Assembly (NCBI GenBank): GCA_963582065.1
Contig: CAUZRQ010000004.1
Coordinates: forward strand, 54,226-118,225
Length of the DNA: 64,000 nt
Origin: UBA8437 sp963582065
Lineage (GTDB): Bacteria > Planctomycetota > Planctomycetia > Planctomycetales > Planctomycetaceae
Reading direction: 5' to 3'
Below, one piece after another: positions 34,855 through 43,153 of this stretch. Both the position numbers and the translations under genes were made by a program. The first letter of the stretch is position 1; every line of letters begins with the position of its first letter. Under the pieces are notes generated by a model. It had not been told where the DNA came from. It ran no database searches and saw only the letters and a list, made by a program, of their open reading frames with translations.

Positions 34855-37521
34855 ATGTCCATGAAGTCTGCCATCGTTCCAGCCTCGCTTTCCCGTCTGC
34901 TGACTGTCACCACAGTCGTCGTGGCCTGGGCCACTGTCATCCCGTTGGGGACGGTCGACGCCGTCGCTCAGGACGCGGACAAGAACAAGAAGACCGAGAA
35001 GAAGACCGAGAAGAAGACCGAGAAGAAGGTCGAGGACGAGAAGGGTCTGCCTGCCGGGCACTCAAACCACGGCGAAGCCTTCAACGAGGGGCCTCGGCAG
35101 AAGGCCTACTTGATGGGCGGGACAGGCAACGTCACCTTTCCGGTCACCTGTTCGAAGCCAGTCGTGCAGAAGTTCATCAACCAGGGAGTCGGGCAGTTGC
35201 ACGGCTTCTGGTTCTTCGAGGCCGAGCGGTCCTTTCGGCAGGCTGCGGCGATCGATCCCGAATGCGCCATTGCCTACTGGGGAATGGCGATGGCCAACAT
35301 CAACAACGAAAAGCGTGCCAAGGGGTTCATCGCGCTGGCGGTCAAACGAAAGGGCAAGGTGACCGAACGTGAGCGGATGTACATCGAGGCCGTTGATGCC
35401 TACGTCAAGGCCGGGTCGAAGAAGAACAAGGAGCGGAGTCGTACCTACGCCAAGGCGCTGGAGAGGATTTCGTACAAGTACCCCGACGACATCGAGTCGA
35501 AGGCCCTGTTGGGCCTGCAGTTGTGGGGCAATCGTCGCAAAGGGCTGCCGATCGACAGTTACCTGGCCGTCAACGCACTGCTCGAGCAGGTGTTGGCCAA
35601 AAACCCGATGCACCCCTGTCATCACTTCCGCATCCACCTGTGGGACTACGAGAAGCCCGACAAAGCGTTGAACTCCGCCGCCCGTTGTGGCCAGGCCTCT
35701 CCGGGCATCGCCCACATGTGGCACATGCCCGGGCACATCTACTCAAGACTGAAACGGTACGAGGACGCCTGTTTTCAGCAGGAGGCCTCGGCCCGGGTCG
35801 ACCACGCGCACATGATGCGGGATCGCGTGTTGCCCGACCAGATCCACAACTTTGCCCACAACAACGAATGGCTCTGCCGAAACCTGGTCCACGTTGGACG
35901 CGTCAGCGACGCAGTCAGCCTGGCCAAAAACATGCTCGAGCTGCCCCGGCATCCGAAATACAACACGATGAAGAAGTCCGGCAGCACCCGTTACGGCCGG
36001 ATGCGATTGTTCCAGGTGCTCGACACCTATGAAATGTGGGATGAGATGATCTCGCTGGCCGGGACCTCTTACCTCGAGCCCACCGACGACTTCAAAGAGC
36101 AGGTCAAACGTGAGCGGCATCTCGGGCGTGCCTATTTTCGTTCGGGCAAGACGAAGAAGGGAAAAGACCTGCTCGCGTCTCTCGAGAAACAGCTGTCCGG
36201 TCAACGGGCTCAACAGGAGAAGGCCGGTGTTGCAGCGCGGGTGAAACTGACCGGTGATCCAGCCAAGGAGGGGGCGAAGAAGGAGGCCGGCAAGACAGGC
36301 GACAAGAAAGAGGGTGACAAGAAGAAGGAGGCTGGCAAGACAGGCGACAAGAAAGAGGGTGACAAGAAGAAGGAGGCCGGCAAGACAGGCGACAAGAAAG
36401 AGGGTGACAAGAAGAAGGAGGCCGGCAAGACAGGAGACAAGAAAGAGGGTGACAAGAAGAAGGACGCCGGCAAGACAGGTGACAAGCCGACCAAGAAAAA
36501 GCCAGTCAAGAAGAAGCCGGACGAGGAGACGATCAAGAAGGCCGTCGATGCGGCCCGCAAGCCGTTCGCCGCGAAAATCGGCGCGCTCGTAAAAGCCGTC
36601 CAGGAGATGCAGGCTCACGTGGCCCTGTCCGAAGGATCCAAGGAGAAGGCGAAGGAGGCGTTGGGGCTGTTCAAGAAGGCGGGCGGCATGGATGCGACGT
36701 TCCTGGCATTTGTTCAGTTGGCGTCGGGTGATGAAAAGGCGGCCGAGAAGGCGCTGCGAGACCATGCCAAGCGGCGTGTGAACGAGGTTCATCCGCAGGC
36801 GCGGCTGGTTGAACTGCTCTGGGAGCGTGGCCTCAAGAAGAAGGCGGTCGAAGAATTCAAGACGCTCCGCAAGCTCTCCGGCTCGCTCGATCTGACCGCT
36901 CCGGTGTTCAGTCGGCTGGCCGCGGTGGCCAAGAAGGCCGACCTGCCAGGGAACTGGCGACTCGAGAAGGTGGTCCGCGATGACACCGGCAACCGCCCGA
37001 AGCTGGACGATCTGGGCCCGTTCCGTTGGAAGCCCCTGTCAGCACCCGACTGGAGTCTGCCGACCGTTGGCGAACGGAAGGTGGCCTTGAAGGACTACCG
37101 TGGCAAACCCGTGCTGGTGATCTTCTACCTGGGATACGGTTGCCTGCACTGCGTGGAACAGTTGCAGGCCTTTGCGCCCAAGACCGACGAGTTCCGCAAG
37201 GCTGGAATCGAAGTGGTCGCGATCAGCTCGGACAGCCAGGAGGACCTGGTCAAGTCGATCGAGAAGTACGGCAAGGACGGCGGGTTCCCGTTTCCATTGG
37301 CTTCCGACCCGAAGCTCGAGATCTTCAAGAAGTACCGGTGTTACGATGACTTCGAGAAACTGACATTGCACGGCACGTTTCTGATTGACGGCGACGGCAT
37401 GGTCCGCTGGCAGGACATCAGTTACGAGCCATTCATGAACCCGGACTTCGTGCTCAAGGAGGCTCGGCGACTGCTCGACCAGACGCCGCTCCGCGAAGTG
37501 GCTCGCCGGACGGCTCGTTAG
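34855..37521 (+). CDS. Exported TPR protein with C-terminal thioredoxin-fold (redoxin) domain
   Basis: 888 aa. The ATG at 34855 (another at 34861) gives a long signal peptide ending near DAVAQDA; a GTG at 34783 is the longest start. After a Lys/Glu-rich linker (KKTEKKTEKKTEKK) come TPR-like helices from about residue 80 to 440 (FEAERSFRQAAAIDPECAIAYWGMAMAN). A second low-complexity Lys-rich linker with four and a half 15-residue repeats covers about 475-545. More helical repeats follow, then an AhpC/TSA-type redoxin domain from about residue 730 (VLVIFYLGYGCLHCVEQL) with a CxxC-type Cys pair. A periplasmic thiol-redox or protein-interaction role is inferred. It is followed by the lipase-like gene 153 bp downstream. 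Confidence 0.85.
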   Translation: MSMKSAIVPASLSRLLTVTTVVVAWATVIPLGTVDAVAQDADKNKKTEKKTEKKTEKKVEDEKGLPAGHSNHGEAFNEGPRQKAYLMGGTGNVTFPVTCSKPVVQKFINQGVGQLHGFWFFEAERSFRQAAAIDPECAIAYWGMAMANINNEKRAKGFIALAVKRKGKVTERERMYIEAVDAYVKAGSKKNKERSRTYAKALERISYKYPDDIESKALLGLQLWGNRRKGLPIDSYLAVNALLEQVLAKNPMHPCHHFRIHLWDYEKPDKALNSAARCGQASPGIAHMWHMPGHIYSRLKRYEDACFQQEASARVDHAHMMRDRVLPDQIHNFAHNNEWLCRNLVHVGRVSDAVSLAKNMLELPRHPKYNTMKKSGSTRYGRMRLFQVLDTYEMWDEMISLAGTSYLEPTDDFKEQVKRERHLGRAYFRSGKTKKGKDLLASLEKQLSGQRAQQEKAGVAARVKLTGDPAKEGAKKEAGKTGDKKEGDKKKEAGKTGDKKEGDKKKEAGKTGDKKEGDKKKEAGKTGDKKEGDKKKDAGKTGDKPTKKKPVKKKPDEETIKKAVDAARKPFAAKIGALVKAVQEMQAHVALSEGSKEKAKEALGLFKKAGGMDATFLAFVQLASGDEKAAEKALRDHAKRRVNEVHPQARLVELLWERGLKKKAVEEFKTLRKLSGSLDLTAPVFSRLAAVAKKADLPGNWRLEKVVRDDTGNRPKLDDLGPFRWKPLSAPDWSLPTVGERKVALKDYRGKPVLVIFYLGYGCLHCVEQLQAFAPKTDEFRKAGIEVVAISSDSQEDLVKSIEKYGKDGGFPFPLASDPKLEIFKKYRCYDDFEKLTLHGTFLIDGDGMVRWQDISYEPFMNPDFVLKEARRLLDQTPLREVARRTAR
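36277..36486 (+). repeat. In-frame 45-bp minisatellite inside the TPR/redoxin gene
   Basis: Copies start at 36277, 36322, 36367, 36412 and (partial, diverging) 36457. Each encodes KKEAGKTGDKKEGDK with only a few synonymous or single changes. The period of exactly 15 codons keeps the frame, so copy number can vary without breaking the gene. It encodes a flexible Lys-rich linker. Confidence 0.95.
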
Positions 37522-37674
37522 CGTCAAGTCGCTCTAGCCGAGTTTTGCGGGACTGCTAAAATGCCGGCAGGGGGCACCTGTTGGCCGTCGTACCGTCTGT
37601 GGGCGTTGCACCGTGCCGTGTTTGTCGCCTGAATTCGGATTGGAGCGACCGGTTGCCACCGGCGGGACGACGCG

Positions 37675-38703
37675 ATGACCAGGACCTTCCAAGTGGGCCT
37701 GTTGGGGCTGTTCTTGAATGGGTTGATGATGACCGACACCGCACCTGCAGTCGAACCAGGCGATTCTCCGACTGCGAGAAAGCCGGGATCGGTGCCGAAA
37801 AACGTCAACGTGCCGGCTCCGACCCTTGGCGGAGCCCAGTTCTGGGGTGACGTGAGGTTCTTCCGGGGCTGGCGGATTCAGCAGAACGTCTTCACCGGCC
37901 ACCACCGACTGATCGATTCCAGCGACATACGCCGGGCATGGGGAGCTCGCGAGGCCTGCGAGGATCATCTCGACGAAGTGATTCGGGTCAAGAAGCTGAA
38001 GCCAATGAGCGGCACGGCCGTGATCCTGTTGCACGGGGCGATCCGTTCGTCGAAGTCACTGAAGAAGATGGGGCTCGCGTTGGCCGAGGACGGGTACACG
38101 GTGGTGCCGTTCGACTATCCCAGCTCGAAGGCGGGGATCGAAATGTCGGCCGACTACCTGCAGCAGGTCATCGAGCGGCTCGACGGGATCAGCCGGATCC
38201 ATTTCGTCACCCACAGCATGGGTGGATTGGTTGTTCGCTCGTGGTCGGGCCGGTATCGCGACAAGCGAGTGCGACGGCTGGTGATGATGGGCGTGCCCAA
38301 TTACGGCGCGAGGATGGCCGATCACTTGAAGGGCAACCTGTTGTTCCGATTGCTCTACGGCCAGGCCGGGCAACAACTGCGGAGCGATCCCGAGGGGTTC
38401 ATCTCGAACCTGCCGGTCCCGAAGTTCGATTTCGGGGTGATCGCCGGCCAGGCGGGGACAGCGCGGGGTTTCAACCCGCTGGTTCCCGGCGACGATGACG
38501 GCACGGTCTCGGTCGACAGCACTCGTCTGTCGGGTGCAACCGATTTCGTGTCCATCCGTGCAGGGCACTCGTTCCTGATGTTCAACCCGCAGGTCATCGA
38601 GTGGACCAGCCGCTATCTCAAGCACGGCCACTTCCGGAAGACCGGCAAGCGGCAGCCGATCCCGGTCGGACCGAAAGCCAAGGCCGGCGACTCAGGCCCC
38701 TGA
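37675..38703 (+). CDS. Exported alpha/beta-hydrolase, lipase-like
   Basis: 342 aa with a hydrophobic N-terminus (about 1-26) that looks like a signal peptide. The core begins at AVILLHGAIRSSKSLKKMG. The nucleophile elbow is THSMGG (GxSxG-like with Thr replacing the first Gly). VMMGVPNYGARMADHL follows, as in PGAP1/lipase-type proteins. A probable acid is in DDDGTVSVDS and the base in RAGHSFLM. It probably hydrolyses a lipid ester outside the cytoplasm; the substrate is unknown. It shares direction with the TPR/redoxin gene and converges on the His-rich lipoprotein gene. Confidence 0.82.
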   Translation: MTRTFQVGLLGLFLNGLMMTDTAPAVEPGDSPTARKPGSVPKNVNVPAPTLGGAQFWGDVRFFRGWRIQQNVFTGHHRLIDSSDIRRAWGAREACEDHLDEVIRVKKLKPMSGTAVILLHGAIRSSKSLKKMGLALAEDGYTVVPFDYPSSKAGIEMSADYLQQVIERLDGISRIHFVTHSMGGLVVRSWSGRYRDKRVRRLVMMGVPNYGARMADHLKGNLLFRLLYGQAGQQLRSDPEGFISNLPVPKFDFGVIAGQAGTARGFNPLVPGDDDGTVSVDSTRLSGATDFVSIRAGHSFLMFNPQVIEWTSRYLKHGHFRKTGKRQPIPVGPKAKAGDSGP

Positions 38704-38715
38704 CAGCCGCAAGGC

Positions 38716-39381
38716 CTACTTGTCGGTCTTGCCGCCGTCGGTGTCCTTGGCCTGGGACTTCGCCGCTTTCTTCGGCGTCTGGTGCTCGCCCTTTTCGTCG
38801 TGCTTGTGTTCGCCCTTTTCGTCTTGCGAGTGATCACCGTGGTCATGGTCGTCGTGGGTGACGACTACCGGGAAGGACTTCTCACCGATCGCAAGGTCAA
38901 TCTGCCCGGACGTCGATTCGTTGTCGTGGAACTTGTCGAACAGGGCTTTGTCGGAGGTGACAAACCGCGAGGACTTTCCGTCACCGTCGTTTTCTTGGGG
39001 TTTGGCCGTCAGCTTGTGCGTTTCGGCGTCCTTGCCGATGCCGATGGCCAGGACGATTTCTTCGGCGTCGATCGGCACGGCCTTCTCGGCTTCGCCATCG
39101 AGCACATAGATGGTGATGGTCTTGGCCTTTTCATCCCAGGCAATTTCGGCGTGGTACTGGTGTTCTCCCAGCGCGACCAGCGTTCCACCGTGCGGCGCCT
39201 CGTGCTCTTCGCCGTGGTGGTGGTGGTCATGGGCTTCGGGGTCGGCGGGCTTGATGTGGGCGTCTTCAAATTCCTGGAAGTTGTCGCCACCGCCACAGCC
39301 GATGCCGCCGGCCAGGATGCCGCCGATGGCAAGAAACAGCAGGCTGGCATCAATCCATGTGCATTGTCTCGGTGTCGCCAT
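38716..39381 (-). CDS. His-rich lipoprotein, putative metal-binding
   Basis: 221 aa from the ATG at 39381, which has AGGCGA just before it; a start at 39393 adds four residues. The signal ends in a lipobox (GGILAGGIGC). Two His clusters stand out: DPEAHDHHHHGEEHEAPHGG just after the lipidated Cys, and THDDHDHGDHSQDEKGEHKH near the C-terminus. Between them is a beta-type region (EIAWDEKAKTITIYVLDG). The clusters suggest Zn, Cu or Ni binding in the periplasm. No family is recognised. It lies 64 bp after the POT transporter and may belong to the same transcript. Confidence 0.8.
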   Translation of the reverse strand: MATPRQCTWIDASLLFLAIGGILAGGIGCGGGDNFQEFEDAHIKPADPEAHDHHHHGEEHEAPHGGTLVALGEHQYHAEIAWDEKAKTITIYVLDGEAEKAVPIDAEEIVLAIGIGKDAETHKLTAKPQENDGDGKSSRFVTSDKALFDKFHDNESTSGQIDLAIGEKSFPVVVTHDDHDHGDHSQDEKGEHKHDEKGEHQTPKKAAKSQAKDTDGGKTDK

Positions 39382-39445
39382 GTCTCGCCTCATCGTTGGT
39401 GATCGTGTGTTGTTGAGTGATCGGTTCCAGGGCCGGTGTTCATTC

Positions 39446-40888
39446 TCATGGATTGTCTGCCGATGGCTCGTCGTCTGGGAGTGGCGGTGCGCCGTGGGCA
39501 GGTGCTTCTTCCTGAAGATAGGTTCTGCCACGGTAGCTCATCGCCACCCCGACGAAAAGTACGGCGGCCACGGCCATCGCGCCGGTGAAGAACCAGTAGT
39601 AGTCCGCACCCTGCAACGTGGATTCTCCGTCGGCGCCCCTTGTCACCCGGTTGACCATCGCGGTCAGGAGGTTTCCGGCCGAGACGCTCAGCAGGTACAA
39701 CGCCATGACGAACGATTTCATCTTCCGCGGCGACTGGGTGTAGCTGAATTCCAGGCAGGTGATCGAGATCATTACCTCGGCGGCGGTGATCAGCGCGTAG
39801 GCCACGAACTGCCAGGAGATGTGAGGGGTCTGCCCGGCATCGATCCACTCCTGGATCACCGACGAGACCGTGTAGGCGATGGCGGCGACGAACAACCCGA
39901 TGCTGACCTTTCTCAGCGGTGTCAGGGTGAAGACGCGATTGATCGTCGGGTAGACCACGTAGTTGAACAGCGGCACGAAGATCAGGATCAGCACCGGGTT
40001 GACCAGACCGACCTGCGAGGGAAGGATCTCTATCCCGCCGATGTCCCGGTCCATGCTCTTGGCCTGTGCGACCCACTTCGAACCACCCTGGTCGAACAGG
40101 GACCAGAAGACGGCGACAAACAGATAGATCGGCAGCAGTCTCAGGATCGCCCTGCGTCCCGTCGAATCGAATGTCTCGCGCAGAAAGTCCCGGCCACCGG
40201 CCGGGATGTGGACGAACCGGTGACGACCCAGCCAGAACACGAACGTGGCCAGTGCCATCAGCAGTCCGGGGACACCGAATGCCCAGCCGGGTCCGTAGTG
40301 TTTCAACAACAACGGAGTGGCGAACTGTGAAGCGGCTGCCCCGACGTTGATCGATACGTAGAACCAGCCGAAGATCTTCGAGAGCAGGTGCTGGTTGGTC
40401 TGGCCGAACTGGTCGCCGACGTGGGCTGAGACGCACGGCTTGATGCCGCCACTGCCCACGGCGATCAGCAGCAGGCCGGCGATCAGGAAGGTCCGTGGCT
40501 CGCACGTCACCCCGAGCAGCGACTCGGGCATGTCTATCAGGGCCAGGCTGAGGTGGCCGATGCAGTAGACGGTCGAGAGCAACAGGATGGTCCGGTACTT
40601 GCCCAGGAAAATGTCCGAGGCCAGGGCGCCGAAGACCGGGAAGAAGTAGGCCGAGGCGACGAACCACGCCTGCCACTCGGTCGCCAGCGACTCGGTGAGG
40701 AAGTCGTCGGCCCCGGTCGAGGAAAAGAGGTGGCCGGTCATGAAGACGAACAGGATCGACCTCATGCCGTAGAAGCTGAAGCGTTCGGCTGCCTCGTTGC
40801 CGACGATGAACGGAATTCCCGACGGCATCCGCTGAGAGGATACCGGGGCGGTCAGGTATTTCGGCGTGCCGGGCTGGTCGGATGCCAC
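39446..40888 (-). CDS. POT-family proton-dependent oligopeptide transporter
   Basis: 480 aa, GTG start, about 12-14 hydrophobic helices. The POT hallmark ExxER in TM1 is intact (NEAAERFSFYGM) and couples proton movement to di- and tripeptide uptake. The PTR2-type motif GSGGIKPCVSAHVGDQF is also present, as is WFYVSINVGA. The start lies a single base after the stop of the exported prolyl oligopeptidase (TGA-C-GTG), so the two are almost certainly translated from one mRNA. The pair would cut peptides outside and import the products. It is followed by the His-rich lipoprotein gene. Confidence 0.93.
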   Translation of the reverse strand: MASDQPGTPKYLTAPVSSQRMPSGIPFIVGNEAAERFSFYGMRSILFVFMTGHLFSSTGADDFLTESLATEWQAWFVASAYFFPVFGALASDIFLGKYRTILLLSTVYCIGHLSLALIDMPESLLGVTCEPRTFLIAGLLLIAVGSGGIKPCVSAHVGDQFGQTNQHLLSKIFGWFYVSINVGAAASQFATPLLLKHYGPGWAFGVPGLLMALATFVFWLGRHRFVHIPAGGRDFLRETFDSTGRRAILRLLPIYLFVAVFWSLFDQGGSKWVAQAKSMDRDIGGIEILPSQVGLVNPVLILIFVPLFNYVVYPTINRVFTLTPLRKVSIGLFVAAIAYTVSSVIQEWIDAGQTPHISWQFVAYALITAAEVMISITCLEFSYTQSPRKMKSFVMALYLLSVSAGNLLTAMVNRVTRGADGESTLQGADYYWFFTGAMAVAAVLFVGVAMSYRGRTYLQEEAPAHGAPPLPDDEPSADNP

Positions 40889-40889
40889 G

Positions 40890-43019
40890 TCAGCGGACCT
40901 TTCGCGGTTTCATGCCGAGGTTCTCGATCAGGAAGGCCCACTTGTCGGCGGCCTCTTCGATGATCTTCGCCGTCGGCTTGCCCGCGCCGTGTCCGGCCCG
41001 GGTTTCAATCCGGATCAACACCGGTGTCTTGCCCCGGTGGCAGTGTTGCAGCTGGGCAGCGAACTTGAAGCTGTGTCCGGGCACCACGCGGTCGTCGGTG
41101 TCGGCGGTGGTGACCAGCGTGGCCGGGTACTTGGTGCCCGGCTTGAGGTTGTGGTAGGGCGAGTAGGCCAGGAGGGCCCGGAACTCCTTGGCGTTTTCGG
41201 CACTGCCGTAGTCGTCGACCCAGTAGCGGCCGGCGGTGAACTTGTGGAACCGCAGCATGTCCATCACTCCCACTGCCGGCAGGCAGGCACCAAACAGCTC
41301 GGGACGTTGAGTCATCACTGCCCCGACCAGCAGTCCGCCGTTGCTGCCGCCCATCACCGCCAGCTTTTTGCGAGTCGTGTACTTTTCGGCAATCAGGTAC
41401 TCGGCCGCTGCGATGAAGTCGTCGAAGACGTTCTGTTTGTCCAGCTTGGTTCCCGCGCGGTGCCACTTCTCACCGTACTCGCCGCCACCGCGGAGGTTGG
41501 GCATCGCGTAGACCCCACCCATCTCCATCCACTGGAGCCGGCTGATCGAGAACCGGGGGGTCAGTGAGATGTTGAAACCACCGTAGCCGTACAACAGCGT
41601 CGGGCGTTTTCCGTCGAGCTTCGTGTCCTTGTGGTGCGCGATGAACATCGGCACCCTGGTCCCGTCCTTGCTCTTGTAGAACACCTGCTTGACGAGATAG
41701 TCATCGGGGTTGAACTGGACCTTCGCCTGGCGCCACAGCGTGCTTCGGCCGGTCACCATGTCATAGCGAAAGATGCTTGGCGGGGTCGCGAAGCTGGCGA
41801 ATGAGTAGAAGGTCTCGGTGTCGGATTGCCGGCCGCCGAAACCGCTGGCGGTGCCGATGCCCGGGAACTCGGCCTCGCGGACGAACTGCCCGTCCATCGA
41901 GTGCATACGGATCTGCGTGCGGGCGTCCTTGAGGTAGTGAGTGACAAACAGGTTGCCGACCAGTCCCACGCCGGTCAGTGTTTCCTCGCGCTGAGCGATC
42001 AACACGTGATGGTGTTCGGGTTCGGGTTGCCGGATGTCGACGGCCACCAGTTGTCGTCGCGGCGCCTCGCGATCGGTCTTGAAGAAGAAGACCGGCCCGT
42101 CATTGCCCACGAACGAGTACTCGTGGTCGAAACTCGTCACCAGGTCAACTGGCATTCCGTACGGTTCGGCCAGGTCCTTGTAGAGCACCCGGTACTTGTC
42201 GTCGGTCCCCTTCCAGACGGTCAGCAACAGGTACCGGCCGTCTTCGGTCACTTCGGCGTCGAATCCCCAGTCGGGGTGATCGGGACGCTTGTAGACCAGC
42301 ACGTCGTCAGCCTGTGGCGTGCTCACGCGATGGTAGTAGACCTTCTGGTTGAGGTTGAGGTCCTGGAACTTGGCTCCATCGCGAGGTTCGTCGAACCGGC
42401 TGTAGAAGAACCCGCGGTTGTCGTTGGTCCACGAGATGCTGCTGAACTTGACCCACTTGAGTTCGTCGTCGAATTTACGGCGAGAACCGACGTCCATCAC
42501 GTGCCAGGTCCGCCAGTCCGATCCGGCTTCGGCCACTCCGTAGGCCATGTAGCGGCCGTCGTCGCTGAACGAGGTTCCGGCCAGGGCGACCGTTCCGTCC
42601 TTGGACCAGGTGTTCGGGTCGATCAGGATCTCCGGTTCGGAGTCGAGCGAGTCGAGGCTGTGCAACACCGATTGGTTCTGCAGGCCGTCGTTCTTGTAGA
42701 AGTAGTAGCGTCCGCCTTTTTTGAAAGGCGTACCGAACTTTTCGTAGTTCCACAGCGCTTCGATCCGTTTGCGGATAATCTCGCGCTGGGGCAGTTTCTT
42801 GAGGTATTCGAAGGTGACCTTGTTCTGCGCCTTGACCCAGCCGGCCACGTCCTTCGACTTCCGCACGTCGTCCTCCAGCCAGCGGTACGGGTCGGGTACC
42901 TTGGTGCCGTGGTGCGTGTCAACATGGTCACTGCGCCGCGTTTTGACGTACTCGATGTCGGCGGCCGGCAGCGTGGCGGTCATGGTCAATAATCCGGCGA
43001 ACAAGATCAGGCGTCTCAT
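40890..43019 (-). CDS. Exported prolyl oligopeptidase (S9A family)
   Basis: 709 aa from the ATG at 43019, giving a signal peptide (MRRLILFAGLLTMTATLPAA); the frame is open to 43169 with no signal. The N-terminal helix and seven-blade propeller (about 25-430) start with PDPYRWLEDD, typical of S9A. The catalytic domain has the nucleophile in GGSNGGLLVG, the acid in TADTDDRVVP and the base in TRAGHGAGKP, so the triad is complete. It cleaves peptides after proline. Most family members are cytoplasmic, so the signal peptide suggests periplasmic digestion. Cotranscribed with the POT transporter one base downstream. Confidence 0.94.
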   Translation of the reverse strand: MRRLILFAGLLTMTATLPAADIEYVKTRRSDHVDTHHGTKVPDPYRWLEDDVRKSKDVAGWVKAQNKVTFEYLKKLPQREIIRKRIEALWNYEKFGTPFKKGGRYYFYKNDGLQNQSVLHSLDSLDSEPEILIDPNTWSKDGTVALAGTSFSDDGRYMAYGVAEAGSDWRTWHVMDVGSRRKFDDELKWVKFSSISWTNDNRGFFYSRFDEPRDGAKFQDLNLNQKVYYHRVSTPQADDVLVYKRPDHPDWGFDAEVTEDGRYLLLTVWKGTDDKYRVLYKDLAEPYGMPVDLVTSFDHEYSFVGNDGPVFFFKTDREAPRRQLVAVDIRQPEPEHHHVLIAQREETLTGVGLVGNLFVTHYLKDARTQIRMHSMDGQFVREAEFPGIGTASGFGGRQSDTETFYSFASFATPPSIFRYDMVTGRSTLWRQAKVQFNPDDYLVKQVFYKSKDGTRVPMFIAHHKDTKLDGKRPTLLYGYGGFNISLTPRFSISRLQWMEMGGVYAMPNLRGGGEYGEKWHRAGTKLDKQNVFDDFIAAAEYLIAEKYTTRKKLAVMGGSNGGLLVGAVMTQRPELFGACLPAVGVMDMLRFHKFTAGRYWVDDYGSAENAKEFRALLAYSPYHNLKPGTKYPATLVTTADTDDRVVPGHSFKFAAQLQHCHRGKTPVLIRIETRAGHGAGKPTAKIIEEAADKWAFLIENLGMKPRKVR

Positions 43020-43153
43020 GTCGGGTCTCCGGGCAGACGGCCCCCCCCCGGTTGTGCGAGTGGTTGCCGGGTGGGCGAGATGGTATTTAACCGGACCGGT
43101 TGGCCGTTGCAAAGGCCCCGGTGATTCGGGGCGACCAGGTGTGGAGGAAGGTG

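Noticed and set aside
36210..36560. Regular repeats considered as a CRISPR array or a separate antisense protein
   Set aside because: The 45-bp units are contiguous with no spacers and encode an in-frame linker; the antisense frame only mirrors the repeat.
38780..38845. Repeated short codons in the His-rich lipoprotein considered as a mobile repeat
   Set aside because: The repeat (KGEHKHDEKGEH) is short, encoded within the gene and not flanked by duplications.
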